DNA of 64,000 nt from assembly GCA_963965975.1 (NCBI GenBank), contig OZ014412.1:4900501-4964500 (forward strand). Reading direction: 5' to 3'. Source of the DNA: Xestospongia bergquistia (taxonomy: Eukaryota; Porifera; Demospongiae; Haplosclerida; Petrosiidae). The position numbers and the translations under genes are program-made. Below, in pieces: positions 27,144 through 39,600 of this stretch. The stretch's first letter is position 1; the number at the start of each line of letters is the position of its first letter. The notes beneath the pieces were generated by a model. It was not told where the DNA came from. It was given only the letters and a program-made list of their open reading frames with translations, and made no database searches.

Positions 27144-29417
27144 ATGGCAGCAGTGAGAAAAAGAAAGATCAAAGATCTAGGAAAGAAGCCAAGATTCAGA
27201 CCGTTACCAAAATGGAAACAAGAGTCGAAACAAATTGAAGAAGTAGTTGCTCAGTATGATATCATGAAACCAGAAGATTTTGAAAGATTTTTAGATATTC
27301 CACTCTCTAGACAAACTCAAGAAGGACTTAAACAAAATGGTTATATTACACCAACAGAAATCCAGAAAGCTGCCATTCCAGCTGCTCTACTAGGCAAGGA
27401 TGTATTAGGTGCAGCAAAAACAGGCTCAGGAAAGACGCTGGCATTTCTCATACCAATGTTAGAACTCCTCTGGCGAGAACGTTGGTCTCAAGTTGATGGT
27501 CTAGGAGCTTTAATTATCTCACCAACAAGAGAATTAGCTTATCAAACTTTTGAAGTTTTACGAAAGATAGGATCCAAGCATGATTTCTCAGCTGGTCTTG
27601 TCATTGGTGGGAAGGACCTTGCTTACGAACAACCAAGAATCCTTCGTACTAATATAGTTATATGTACTCCAGGACGATTATTACAACATATGGATGAGAC
27701 ACCAAACTTTGAATGTAATTCACTTAAAGTATTGGTATTAGATGAAGCAGATCGTATCCTTGATCTTGGTTTTAGACAAACAATGAGTTCTATTATTGAG
27801 AACCTTCCTACCGAGCGTCAGACCCTGCTCTTCTCAGCCACACAAACAAAATGTGTCAAAGATTTAGCATTGTTGAGTTTATCAGACCCCGAGTACATTT
27901 CAGTACATGAACAATCAACGAGCATTACACCAAACAAGCTGTCTCAAAGTTACATTGTCTGTAATTTAGAAGACAAATTAGCTACTTTGTATTCTTTTAT
28001 CAAAAATCATTTATTTGCAAAGTCTATTGTCTTCATGTCTTCGTGTAAACAAGTGTCATTTGTGTACGAAGCACTTCGTCGATTTCATCCAGGTGTTCAA
28101 CTAATGGCATTAAGTGGGAGACAAAAACAAGTAAAACGAGTTTCAATATACGAAGATTTCTGTCGTAAGAAAGCAGCTGTTTTATTTTGCACTGACATTG
28201 CCGCTCGCGGTCTTGATTTCCCTTCAGTTCACTGGGTAATCCAACTGGATTGTCCTGAAGATGTTAACACTTATATTCATCGAGTTGGTCGTACAGCAAG
28301 ATACGAGAAAGATGGTCAAGCTTTGTTATTTCTACTACCGTCGGAAAAAGAAGGCATGCTAAAAGAATTGAAAAAAAAGAAAATTCCTATTGATGAAATT
28401 CAAGTTGATCCAAAGAAAATACTCTCCATTCAAGGAAAACTAGAGGCATTCTGTGCTCAAGATGCCAAGATGAAGCAGTTGGCGCAAAAGAGTTTTATAC
28501 GGTATCTCCGTTCTGTTCATCTACAATCTAACAAAGAGATTTTCGATGTAAGGAAACTTCCTACAACAAAATATGCATTTTCGTTAGGACTCCCACAAGC
28601 TCCTCGAATTAGGTTCTTAAAGAAAAATAACCAGGACAAGAACTGGGAGCAGCAAAGTGGGGAAGAGAAAGAGGAGATGGCTACAGAAATAACAAGTAGT
28701 ATTGTTGAAGAAGACCAACTTTGTCAAAGCAAGTTGAAGCAGAAATTTCATACGAGTTCTTTTGATGATGATATTTTAACAATTAAACGAGTTATACTAT
28801 GTGGTTCTGGACCATCTGAATCAGAACCCTTAACAGAGACTCCACCCACTTCATCTGGCACTAAAAAAGTAAAGTCTAAAATTGCTGTAGCAAAGTCTCT
28901 TTTAAACAAAAAACTCAAACTCAATACTCACATCAAATTTAACGAAGACCTCTCAGAGGATGAAGTAGAACCAACAGACAACTTGGAGGTAGACTCTTTG
29001 GAAGGAGATAGGGATATTGAACCAATTCCTATTGAAGACTATGAGACTAAAAGTAAAGTCCAGATAGGTGGGATTGATGTCTCTGAAGTGAAGTCAGTCA
29101 TGAAGAGAAGGGACATTGAAGATCGTCAGATAGAACGAGAGAGAATTCGAGAAGCACATCGTAAGAGGCGTCTTAAAAAAAGAGAGCAGAGGCACGAAGA
29201 GAGTGAGATGAGTGGAGTCACATTAGTTGCTTCTGAACCACTAGAAGAGGAAGATGGTGACAATGACATAAGTGTGGAAAGTGAGGATGACAGTGTGAGT
29301 ATTAAACGACAAAAACTAGATACATCAGATGACTCTGATGACAATGAGGATGATTTGATGGGAAATTTATCAGATTATGAACAGTTAGCATTGCATTTAT
29401 TACGAAACAAAAATTGA
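27144..29417 (+). CDS. DDX10: ATP-dependent RNA helicase DDX10 (Dbp4 family), intact, intronless
   Basis: 757 aa in one exon. The start was chosen at ATG 27144 (MAAVRKRKIKDLGKK), the first ATG and the point where homology with the stubs begins. An upstream GTG-led extension is dismissed. Helicase motifs: Q motif GYITPTEIQKAAIP (67-80), AKTGSGKT (91-98), PTRELAYQ, GG, TPGRLLQHMD, DEAD in LDEADRILD, SAT, IVFMSSC, ARGLDF and HRVGRTAR. The C-terminal half is acidic/basic and low complexity (RREQ-like KRRLKKREQR, then Asp/Glu-Ser runs), as in DDX10/Dbp4. The known role is 40S ribosomal subunit biogenesis (18S processing, U14 release) in the nucleolus. It is the only complete copy and forms the boundary of both Array I (its first 66 codons are repeated) and Array II (codons about 468-510 are repeated). 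Confidence 0.97.
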   Translation: MAAVRKRKIKDLGKKPRFRPLPKWKQESKQIEEVVAQYDIMKPEDFERFLDIPLSRQTQEGLKQNGYITPTEIQKAAIPAALLGKDVLGAAKTGSGKTLAFLIPMLELLWRERWSQVDGLGALIISPTRELAYQTFEVLRKIGSKHDFSAGLVIGGKDLAYEQPRILRTNIVICTPGRLLQHMDETPNFECNSLKVLVLDEADRILDLGFRQTMSSIIENLPTERQTLLFSATQTKCVKDLALLSLSDPEYISVHEQSTSITPNKLSQSYIVCNLEDKLATLYSFIKNHLFAKSIVFMSSCKQVSFVYEALRRFHPGVQLMALSGRQKQVKRVSIYEDFCRKKAAVLFCTDIAARGLDFPSVHWVIQLDCPEDVNTYIHRVGRTARYEKDGQALLFLLPSEKEGMLKELKKKKIPIDEIQVDPKKILSIQGKLEAFCAQDAKMKQLAQKSFIRYLRSVHLQSNKEIFDVRKLPTTKYAFSLGLPQAPRIRFLKKNNQDKNWEQQSGEEKEEMATEITSSIVEEDQLCQSKLKQKFHTSSFDDDILTIKRVILCGSGPSESEPLTETPPTSSGTKKVKSKIAVAKSLLNKKLKLNTHIKFNEDLSEDEVEPTDNLEVDSLEGDRDIEPIPIEDYETKSKVQIGGIDVSEVKSVMKRRDIEDRQIERERIREAHRKRRLKKREQRHEESEMSGVTLVASEPLEEEDGDNDISVESEDDSVSIKRQKLDTSDDSDDNEDDLMGNLSDYEQLALHLLRNKN

Positions 29418-29535
29418 TTTTATATTGAGTATACGGATTTGTTGATTTATTCTACCATTCCATTTCTGTACAAATTTCAGAATGTTTCCGTTCATGTCCG
29501 TTAATAACTGAGGATCACACGAGTTACAAAACAAA

Positions 29536-30206
29536 ATGGCGCAGAGATTAGTATCTTTGGGAACAAAGGTAGCATCCTCTTCTTCTCGACTGGTTTTTAA
29601 ATCAGCTGAAATAGGAGCTGGTAAGTCTGCAGTAATGATATAGCTATCATTACAACAACACAAACGGATAGATAGCATACAGATTAAGAGTATCAGGATC
29701 ACTGTAACTACACTATCTGACAATGTATACTAGTCACTGGATAATAGTTGTAGTACATTATTCCATTGTGTTGTTCTATTACAGCATTGTTTAGTAGAGC
29801 TCGTCCTCACTTGAGTAAGTTCTGGGGACATGCTAGAGTTGAGCTAGGACCACCTGGACTGTCACAATGGCCAGAAATAAAACAAGGATTACAGAAAGTA
29901 TATAGAACAACAATTACAGGTACCACACCCACTTACTGTGTTATGATATGAATGTGTAGACACGTTAATCACACCAGACTTCTTGTCATTTGTTCCCAAG
30001 ATTAGGAAGTATGGGGACAAGACTAAGAAAAGAATTTAAATATAATCTAATGTTAATGGATATCCTTTTCTTTGTCTATAGGTAGATTTGTTGAGAAGCC
30101 AATGAAAGAGATAGTCCAGAATACGTTAGTTGGACTAGAGATTGGCTGTTGGTTCATTATAGGAGAGATGATTGGCAGGCGTAGTATCATTGGTTATAAA
30201 GTCTAG
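29536..30206 (+). CDS. ATP5MG: Mitochondrial ATP synthase subunit g, copy 1
   Basis: Three exons, 29536-29620, 29785-29919 and 30082-30206 (345 nt, 114 aa). The sequence reads MAQRLVSLGTKVASS..., ALFSRARPHLSKFWGHARVE, LGPPGLSQWPEI, then the C-terminal helix TLVGLEIGCWFIIGEMIGRR and IIGYKV. The helix with GxxxG-like spacing and the IIGY ending are hallmarks of subunit g, a small inner-membrane subunit of the F1Fo dimer interface. Its ATG is 118 bp after the DDX10 stop on the same strand, so the promoter must be very short or inside DDX10. Confidence 0.93.
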
Positions 30207-30640
30207 ATCATGTGACCACTCTGTTATAACACACTCCATGTATTTAATCTATATGTGTATGAATTAGCTTTTCTAGTCATTAATAAAAGATAAAAGACAT
30301 CAATTTAATAAGATGTATATGAGAGGGAATTGTAGTTTTTGGTGAAGGGAGAATATTGGACTCATTGGAGTGCTGCTATGGTCATCAGTTCATATTGTCT
30401 CTAGAGCTAACTCTAATAATGAATACAACCTCTGCACATCAGTAAATGAACTCTAGATCATGTGACCACTCTGTTATAACACACACTCCATGTATTTAAT
30501 CTATATGTGTATGAATTAGCTTTTCTAGACATTAATAAAAGATAAAAGACATCAATTTAATAAGATGTATATGAGAGGGAATTGTAGTTTTTGGTGAAGG
30601 AAGAATATTGGACTCATTGGAGTGCTGCTGGTGTAAGAGT
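30204..30640. repeat. Local duplication of the ATP5MG 3' end with a KYNU last-exon scrap
   Basis: The 3' flank beginning CTAGATCATGTGACC occurs at 30203-30376 and again at 30451-30630. Between them, 30379-30450 is a minus-strand scrap of the KYNU last exon (CTCTAGAGCTAACTC... AATGAATACAACCTC). Units 2 and 3 have only one copy. Confidence 0.8.
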
Positions 30641-30852
30641 GATTTAAAACAGCAAGGTTACATTGAAACCCACAGGACAACATGAAGAGGAGAGTATATT
30701 GTTGGTGAAAATTATAAAGAAATATATAAACTACACAGAAGCACACACTTCTACTCAACATTATAACACTATTCATTTTATAACTTGTACTAAACACTCC
30801 TACTACATGAACTACTACTACTACTAATAATAAAAGAACAATGGTCATCAAT

Positions 30853-33712
30853 TCATACTGTCTCTAGAGCTAACTCTAATAATGAATACAACCTCTGTAC
30901 ATCAGTAAATGAATTATACATTGGTACTGGAGCACATCTCATATTGTTGCCACGACAATCAACCTGTGGTGATAGGGAGAGATAATGTAGTGAGATTGTG
31001 TCATTTACCGCTGCTCCTCTTGTAGTAATAAATTCTTTAATTGATGCCAAAGGACATGAAAATTGTATAGATAACTGACAACCTCTCTTTTGTAAATTTT
31101 TTGATGTAACAATAGTCACATGACCTACATATGTCAGTGAAAATGAGTCAATGAATAAATTCCCTTATAGACATAAATTACCTTTTGTCTTCTTACACTT
31201 TGATTCTCCTTCTGAACTGGGACTATTTTCTTCACTACTAAGGTTCTCTTCAATCAATAATTCCAAATATCCAGTGAGTATACGAGACTTACGACACAAG
31301 TCTGCCATTGAAGTCTCTTTGAAAATCTACATGACAACATAAAAAGAACCCATTCATCATTTGTTCATACTTCCAATGAAGCAACAAGTGGCATGAGACT
31401 AAACACAGGAGGGTTAGAAATTTGAAATCCAGCTGCTCCTGGTTGTAGTTGAAGTACTATATTATATAATAATCATATACATCATTATATTACTAACTAT
31501 CGCTCATTTCCATTCTGCTCTCTCTTTGATGTGACCACCATCCTAACAGCCTGTGAGAAAGAGTTAGCTATTTAAAGTATTTCTTATTAATCATTTGTTG
31601 ACCTTGGTCGATCAAAATCATATGCATATTTCTCATGTACAAACATCCCACCAGGAGACCCTGGGCCTCCATTTGTATACTATATACATATAATAATAAA
31701 TTAAATCATTAATAATTATTGTTACTTACCTTATATGTACACCATATTGCAACATCTACCTCCCACTCATGTAATTTTAATTCAATGTTACCAATAGTGT
31801 GAGCTAAATCATATCCCACATAACAACCCTAGGTCAATTAATCATCCGATAATTAATAGGGACCACTTCCACTAAATATCACATGCATGTACCTTTTTAT
31901 GAGCTACTTCAGTAATGGCTTTCATGTCAAAAACATGTCCAGTTTCATAATGAACACCACCTAACATACAAAATAAACAAACACACTGTAAAATTGATTG
32001 AATCAATCATAGTCATTCAGACCACATGATATCAAAGTTAACTAATGCAAAGTAACAAATATCATATTGTCATTGATTATTATTATATAACTAATAAGAA
32101 TAATAGAATTGGTAATTTATGTAGCTAATGGTCAGAGGTACGAAGATTTTGTTTATATATAACCATAGACAAAATAAGATGATGATGTTACTATGGAATT
32201 TGTAATTCAATTATGCGCCCAGCTGCTCTAATTATTAGAAATAGTTAATAAACTGCATGTTTATGTTAATTCCATAGTAGTTAGTAATCAAAACAGTTTA
32301 TGCTGTTAATACTTTTCAATGTAAGTGTTACTCAACCAATTAATTGCTGCAGACGTATTTTAGACATACATTACCTGATAAAAAAACTAAAGCAATGGTG
32401 TCTCCATGTTCTTCAATGACATTTAATATGTCCTCTGTTCGCCATATATACTCTCCCTATACAAGGAAGAAAGAGATCAGAGATACATTACCATACAACA
32501 AATATTCACAAGGAATACCTCTCGTGGCTCAACAAGTATCATTGAGTCCTTGGGATTAATGCCATGCCAATGAAGTTGAGATTCCACTGCAAACTGTGAT
32601 GATCACATGACAGTAATTATTTCAGTAGTGACATTGTACTTACAATATCTGAAGGAAAGGCACCTTTCTCTATTAATATTTTGTAACGTTGTTGAGTAGG
32701 ACGATAAAAAGGCACCTATAAAAGCAGGATCATGTAAAAATATTTCATGAGACAGTATCATTGTGTCATGTGATAGTCGTGTGACTATTGTACCATTGCC
32801 ATATGAATATTGACAGTTGATGCATTCATGGTAATAACCTCAATAGGCTTAGCACCTGTAATAATAGAAGTTTCTAATATCATATCATTAAATTGTTCAT
32901 TTACCAACAATCCTAGCACTCTCTTCTTGTACTAAATCTTCTATTGGTAGCCATGGATACTGGCCATCCCAGTGACCATATGCACCTCTAGACAATAAAG
33001 ATATGTGCTGCAGTTGACTAAACTCTTATATACAAGAATTTATATGGTCATGAAATTAATGAACATTATGAACATTGATTATTACAATGTCAAAAATCTT
33101 GCTTCAAACACTGCTTACAATATATAATCATTAAAATATCTACAGGGAATACTCGATTTCAGAAGCTTTTTTGCAGTTGAATTATGCCTATGGTTATGGA
33201 TGGTACTACAAAATTAATGGCCGCAACACCAAATGTCCATCACATGTGCACAGTTGACATTCAGTGTCCAGTCTGGGATTGTTTAATTCAAAATTGTATT
33301 AAGAATTATCATAATTTATTATTAATATGTAGTTGTATAAAGTTACTTTTTTCCCCATTTATCCACTTCATTTGTAATAAAACCAAGAGCATTCTTTGGT
33401 TGTAATCCTAATGAATGACCAATCATATAAATACACTCATCGTCAGGATTCACATCTGAATATAGACAATACAATAACTTATTAAACAGTTTCAACTATG
33501 TTTCAATGCATACCTTCAGCAATTTCTGATCTTCCATCTAATAACTCTCCAATCTTTGGGATATAGAATTTGTTTCTAAATCCAGCTAATTGATCCCGTG
33601 AATCTAGAGCTGCTGCAAATTTAGGATCTGTTATAGGTAATCGTAATTCTACAGACAATTCTCTCAAATATCCTTGAACTTCATCCCTAGTTTGAAGATT
33701 TGGAAGTTCCAT
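30853..33712 (-). CDS. KYNU: Kynureninase, copy 1, intact
   Basis: Fifteen exons from 33514-33712 (start [13 protein letters not shown]) to 30853-30963: 33347-33455, 32905-32987, 32794-32855, 32644-32715, 32519-32593, 32375-32456, 31893-31960, 31730-31828, 31603-31679, 31498-31550, 31371-31456, 31182-31326 and 31009-31124 lie between. The sum is 1437 nt = 478 aa, close to the usual ~465. Family blocks: [71 protein letters not shown], and the PLP-lysine region [18 protein letters not shown]. Then follow [19 protein letters not shown]-like [11 protein letters not shown] and [16 protein letters not shown]. The enzyme cleaves kynurenine or 3-hydroxykynurenine to anthranilates plus alanine, in the cytosol. 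It converges on ATP5MG. Confidence 0.95.
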
Positions 33713-34606
33713 TTTATTACCCGAACCGAAATACGTTAATTATTGGCAATATGCAGTGATTGCTCTTGCAAAGTTCGTCGAGTTGATACTGTTTTCCCTC
33801 TAGTAGGTCTGTGTACGACCACTTATGATGGTTTCCTGATCACTATTAAATTCACCAGTCAAAATGAATGTTCTTATTTCAGATTAGCAGTTATATATGT
33901 GAATATCAACGACAGTACGTAATAAAAAATTCAATTAATAATGTTCACCAACTGTGCATTTTATATATAGTTATTATATTTATCTGCATGTGTTTTATTT
34001 TTCATTTCTCAAAAGAAATGGGGCTGCAGAAAATATGCAAATATATATATATATAATAAATATGCAATTATGTAAAGTTTCAAATTTTAATATTAATGAC
34101 TGGTCTATGCATGACATTTGTAGAGCAAGGAGCATTAAGCCCAAAACTTCTACTGACTGGCAGGAACTCATCTTTGCTCAATTTATCATCACCAATTGTA
34201 TCCAATGCAGTTCAAAGCAAAAGTGCTTACAACATACTTAAGTACAAGCACAAGTAAATGTTTGCCCTAGGTCTTTATATAATGCTTGAAAGGACTTCAA
34301 AATATGCTTTCAAAAACAAGTACTCAAGTGCTTGACCCATGTCTGAATTATTTAGAGGGTAGAATCTATAGCTTTAGTTCTAAGAAAAGGTGGTTCAAGA
34401 ATGATTTACTAACGTGAGCAAGGTCACACAATGAGGGGAAGTCATTGTTGGTTATTAATAATTATATTAAAACAAGCAAAAACAGAAAAGAAAACTCCTT
34501 AGCATTAATTTCTTTGACTTATAATTGATTCATTTCCTATTTCATTTCCTTATTACTGCTACTACATGTATACACTAATAGTAGTGTAGTAATAGTAAGA
34601 CAATGT
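33713..34606. other. Upstream region of KYNU1, no gene seen
   Basis: The first ~190 bp upstream of the ATG are conserved in all three units (33713-33900, 40265-40480, 45909-46100) and GC-richer (CAAAGTTCGTCGAGTTGATACTG), as expected for a promoter or leader. The rest (TTTGCCCTAGGTCTTTATAT..., AAGTACTCAAGTGCTTGACC) is repeated per unit but has no convincing ORF. Unit 2 lacks about 225 bp of it. Confidence 0.5.
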
Positions 34607-34870
34607 GGTCATCTGTTCATTCTGTCTCTAGAGCTAAGTCTAATAATATATACAACCTCTGTATATCAGTAAATGAATTATACATCAGTATTGGAACACA
34701 TCTTGTATTGTTCCCACAATAATCAATCTGCGATGAGGAGTTAAATGTGGGTGAGGTAGATGGGTGGAGTTGTGTTAATTACCATTACCCTTCTTATAGT
34801 AATAACTGACAACCCTCTCTTGTAAACATTTTGATGTAACAATATGACCTATATATTTCAGTGAAGAGCT
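34607..34870 (-). pseudogene. KYNU: KYNU 3' relic (exons 14-15), unit 1
   Basis: Degenerate match to the last two KYNU exons: GAGCTAAGTCTAATAATATATACAA... for the last exon, then ACTGACAACCCTCTCTTGTAAACATTTTGATGTAAC for exon 14. Partly deleted. Repeated at 40970-41215 and 46800-47060, so it predates Array II. Confidence 0.78.
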
Positions 34871-35298
34871 AATAAACAAATCATTTTTAAACAAATTAAA
34901 TGTTCTTTGAACATACCACTTACTACTAAAATGGCTAGAAATGAGGAAGAAGAAAATTCTAGATACTTTAATTACATGCCAACCTAACAATAAATTTATT
35001 TTAACATCTTCTAGTTTACTACTGTATCAGCCAATGTAGTTAATAAAATATAAAATGTGTTAGACAGCTGGGAAGGAGTGTTCAGGCTCTACCTTGATTT
35101 AATAATAAATTTGCCGACAAGGACAAAACAATGTGTGGAATATATTTATTTATTTATTATAAAAAATATATATTAATTTATTAAAATAACCAAATTCCCA
35201 AAAAATAATTTTGCAATATGATTTTTAAAAATAATCAATTAATTTCCTATTATACAATACACACACTACTACCTGTGTAATTAGTAATAATAATTTAT

Positions 35299-35467
35299 TC
35301 AGTTCATATTGTCTCTAAAGCTAACTTTAATAATGAATACAACCTCTGTACATCAGTAAATGAATTATACAGTGGTACTGGAGTACATCTCATATTGTGC
35401 CCACGACAATCGAAGATAATAAAAAGCAGGTGTGGTCAATGGGTGGAGGTGTGTCACTTACCACTGC
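35299..35467 (-). pseudogene. KYNU: KYNU4-type last exon, cut at the unit junction (unit 1)
   Basis: Reads [19 protein letters not shown]-like codons and the intron before it, with the AAAAAGCAGGTGTGGTCAATGG word shared only with KYNU4 (47630). It stops at TTACCACTGC, where DDX10 sequence begins. Confidence 0.82.
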
Positions 35468-35469
35468 AG

Positions 35470-35590
35470 TTTTCGAAACTTCTTACTACAAAGTATGCAT
35501 TTTCGTTAGGACTGCCACAAGCTCCTTGAATTAGGTTCTTAAAGAAAAATAACCAGGACAAGAACTGGGAGCAGCAAAATGGGGAAGATG
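35470..35590 (+). pseudogene. DDX10: DDX10 internal fragment (unit 2)
   Basis: Plus-strand match to DDX10 about 28545-28665 (LPTTKYAFSLGLPQAP, FLKKNNQDKNWEQQ), with 7 bp missing near its start. It then changes directly to the ATP5MG leader. Too short to function. Confidence 0.85.
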
Positions 35591-35628
35591 ATGTTAATAA
35601 CTGAGGATCACACGAGTTACAAAACAAA

Positions 35629-36302
35629 ATGGCGCAGAGACTGGTATCTTTTGGAACAAAGGTAGCATCCTCTTCTTCTCGACTGGTTTTTAAATCAGCT
35701 GAAATAGGAGCTGGTAAGTCTGCAGTAATGATATAGCTATCAGTACAACAGCACAAACGGATATAGCATACAGATTAAGAGTACTACTCACTGTACTACA
35801 CTATCTGACCATGTATACTAGTCACTGGATAATAGTTATAGTACATTATTCCATTGTGTTGTTCTATTACAGCATTGTTTAGTAGAGCTCGTCCTCACTT
35901 GAGTAAGTTCTGGGGACATGCTAGAGTTGAGCTAGGACCACCTGGATTGTCACAATGGCCAGAAATAAAACAAGGATTACAGAAAGTATATAGAACAACG
36001 ATTACAGGTACCACACCCACTTACTGTGTTATGATATGAATGTGTAGACACGTTAATCATAGGGTTATTCTCAGACTTCTGTCATTTGTTCCCAAGATCA
36101 GAAAGTATGGGGACAAGACTAAGAAAAGAATTTAAATATAATCTAATGTTAATGGATATGCTTTTCTCTGTCTATAGGTAGATTTGTTGAGAAGCCAATG
36201 AAAGAAGTAGTCCAGAATACGTTAGTTGGACTAGAGATTGGCTGTTGGTTCATTATAGGAGAGATGATTGGCAGACGTAGTATCATTGGTTATAAAGTCT
36301 AG
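35629..36302 (+). CDS. ATP5MG: Mitochondrial ATP synthase subunit g, copy 2
   Basis: Exons 35629-35713, 35873-36007 and 36178-36302, the same lengths as copy 1 (85, 135, 125 nt). 114 aa with few replacements (MAQRLVSFGTK, KPMKEVVQNTL). All splice sites are kept. The upstream DNA is a DDX10/KYNU junction instead of the DDX10 3' end, so its promoter context differs from copy 1. Confidence 0.9.
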
Positions 36303-36699
36303 ATCATGTGACCACTCTGTTATAACACACTCCATGTATTTAATCTATATGTGTATGAATTAGCTTTTCTAGACATTAATAAAAAGATAAAAGACATCAA
36401 TTTAATAAGATGTATATGAGAAGGAATTGTAGTTTTTAGTGAAGGGAGAATATTGGACTTGTGGATTGCTGCTAGTGTATGGGTGAATTAAAACAACAAG
36501 GTTACATTGAAACCCACAGGACAACATGAAGAGGAGAGTATATTGTTGGTGAAAATTATAAAGAAATATATAAACTACAGAGAAGCACACACTTCTACTC
36601 AACATTATAACACTATTCATTTTATAACTTGTACTAAACACTCCTACTACAACATGAACTACTACTACTACTAATAATAAAAGAACAATGGTCATCAGT

Positions 36700-39600
36700 T
36701 CATACTGTCTCTAGAGCTAACTCTAATAATGAATACAACCTCTGCACATCAGTAAATGAATTATACATTGGTACTGGAGCACATCTCATATTGTTGCCAC
36801 GACAATCAACCTGTGGTGACAGGGAGAGATAATGTAGTGAGATTGTGTCATTTACCGCTGCTCCTCTTGTAGTAATAAATTCTTTAATTGATGTCAAAGG
36901 ACATGAAAATTGTATAGATAACTGACAACCTCTTTCATCTAAATTTTTTGATGTAACAATAGTCACATGACCTACATATGTCAGTGAAAATGAGTCAATA
37001 AATAAATCCCCTTATAGACATAAATTATTTTTTGTCTTCTTACTCTTTGATTCTCCTTCTGAACTGGGACCATTTTCTTCACTACTAAGGTTCTCTTCAA
37101 TCAATAATTCCAAATATCCAGTGAGTATACGAGACTTACGACACAAGTCTGCCATTGAAGTCTCTTTGAAAATCTACATGACAACATAAAAAGAACCCAT
37201 TCATCATTTGTTCATACTTCCAATGAAGCAACAAGTGGCATGAGACTAAACACAGGAGGGTTAGAAATTTGAAATCCAGCTGCTCCTGGTTGTAGTTGAA
37301 GTACTATATTATATAATAATCATATACATCATTATATTACTAACTATCGCTCATTTCCATTCTGCTCTCTCTTTGATGTGACCACCATCCTAACAACCTG
37401 TGAGAAAGAGTTAGCTATTTAAAGTATTTCTTATTAATCATTTGTTGACCTTGGTCGATCAAAATCATATGCATATTTCTCATGTACAAACATCCCACCA
37501 GGAGACCCTGGGCCTCCATTTGTATACTATATACATATAATAATAAATTAAATCATTAATAATTATTGTTACTTACCTTATATGTACACCATATTGCAAC
37601 ATCTACCTCCCACTCATGTAATTTTAATTCAATGTTACCAATAGCGTGAGCTAAATCATATCCCACATAACAACCCTAGGTCAATTAATCATCCGATAAT
37701 TAATAGGGACCACTTCCACTAAATATCACATGCATGTACCTTTTTATGAGCTACTTCAGTAATGGCTTTCATGTCAAAAACATGTCCAGTTTCATAATGA
37801 ACACCACCTAACATACAAAATGAACAAACACACTGTAAAATTAATTGAATTAATCATAGTCATTCAGATCACATGATATCAAACTAATGCAAAGTAACAA
37901 ATATCATATTGTCATTATATAACTAATAATATTAATATATTCTGTAATTAGCAATTTATGTAGCTTATGGTCAGGAGTACGAACATTTTGTTTAACAATA
38001 CACACAAATAAGATGATCTCACTATGGAATTTGTAACTCACTTATGTGCCCAGCTGCTCTCATTAATAGAAATCGTTAATAAACTGCATGTCAATGTTAA
38101 TTCCATAGTAATTGGTAATCATAATCATAGGCGTATGAAGGGGGGGGGGGGGGCTGAAGGGGCTAAAGCCCCCCAATATTTTTTGTTGAATCTATAGTTT
38201 TAGGTACAGCCACCTAGTCTATCCTTTGAAAATATTCTGTTAAAGGCTGCAAATGGTGAAGTTTACGAAGAAGATTTTCAAATGACTAAAATTTCTTGCT
38301 ATAAGGGTATAAATTTTGATCACCTTTGTCCTGATTTGTTTTGACAAGCCCTTCCTAGTGTTACCTCTGTGCGTACCGTTTATGAAGCAATGAACACACA
38401 ACAAGTTTATAAATCAATGCTATGTAAAGTACACAATCTTTTAAGATTGTATTTAACAATTACTACAACATCAGCTATGTAAAGTACACAATCTTTTAAG
38501 ATTGTATTTAACAATTACTATAACATCAGCTACAGCTGAGAGGTCATTTTCTGCACTGCAAAACGTTCTTACTTACTTACACTCGTCTATGACTGAACAG
38601 AGATTGAACAACTGTATGCTACTCTACATACACAAGCAGTTAACTGATTTTATACAAATTGCCAAGGGATTTATTGCTATTAATGTTGAAAGAAAGTTTT
38701 ACATTCACAAACATTTAACTTTCATAATTAAAAAAAGCTAACATAATTATAATTATAGTTAAATTTTCGTGACCTCAAATCACTGATAAATATTTATACT
38801 CCCTGCATGGTCAGCCCCCCCCCCCCCCCCAATATTACTGGCTCTCATACATCTATGATAATAGTTTATATTGTTAATACTTTTCAATGTAAGTGTTACT
38901 CAACCAATTAATTGCTGCAGACATATCTTAGACATACATTACCTGATAAAAAAACTAAAGCAATGGTGTCTCCATATTCTTCAATAACATTTAATATGTC
39001 CTCTGTTCGCCATATATACTCTCCCTATACAAGGAAGAAAGAGATCAGAGATACATTACCATAGATACAACAAATAATCACAAGGAATACCTCTCGCGGC
39101 TCAACAAATATCATTGAGTCCTTGGGATTAATGCCATGCCAATGAAGTTGAGATTCCACTGCAAACTGTGATGATCACATGACAGTAATTATTTCAGTAG
39201 CAACATTGTACTTACAATATCTGAAGGAAAGGCGCCTTTCTCTATCAATATCTTGTAACGTTGTTGAGTAGGATGATAAAAAGACACCTATTAAAGCAGG
39301 ATCATGTAAAAATATCTCATGAGACAATATCATTGTGTCATGTGATAGTCATGTGACTGATGTACCATTGCCATATGAATATTGACTGTTAATGCATTCA
39401 TGATAATGACCTCAATAGGTTTAGCACCTGTAATAATAGAAGTTTGTAATATCATATCATCAAATTGTTCATTTACCAACAATCCTAGCACTCTCTTCCT
39501 GTACTAAATCTTCTATTGGTAGCCATGGATACTGGCCATCCCAGCGACCATATGCACCTCTAGACAATAAAGATATGTGCTGCAGTTGACTAAACTCTTA

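Noticed and set aside
33954-34241. Small ORFs upstream of KYNU1 and KYNU3
   Set aside because: Low-complexity AT-rich reading frames, lost in unit 2; no family resemblance.
38118-38133. 8-bp hAT target duplication
   Set aside because: Only ATAAT (5 bp) matches on both sides; an 8-bp duplication is not visible, so the superfamily call rests on the dimerisation motif.
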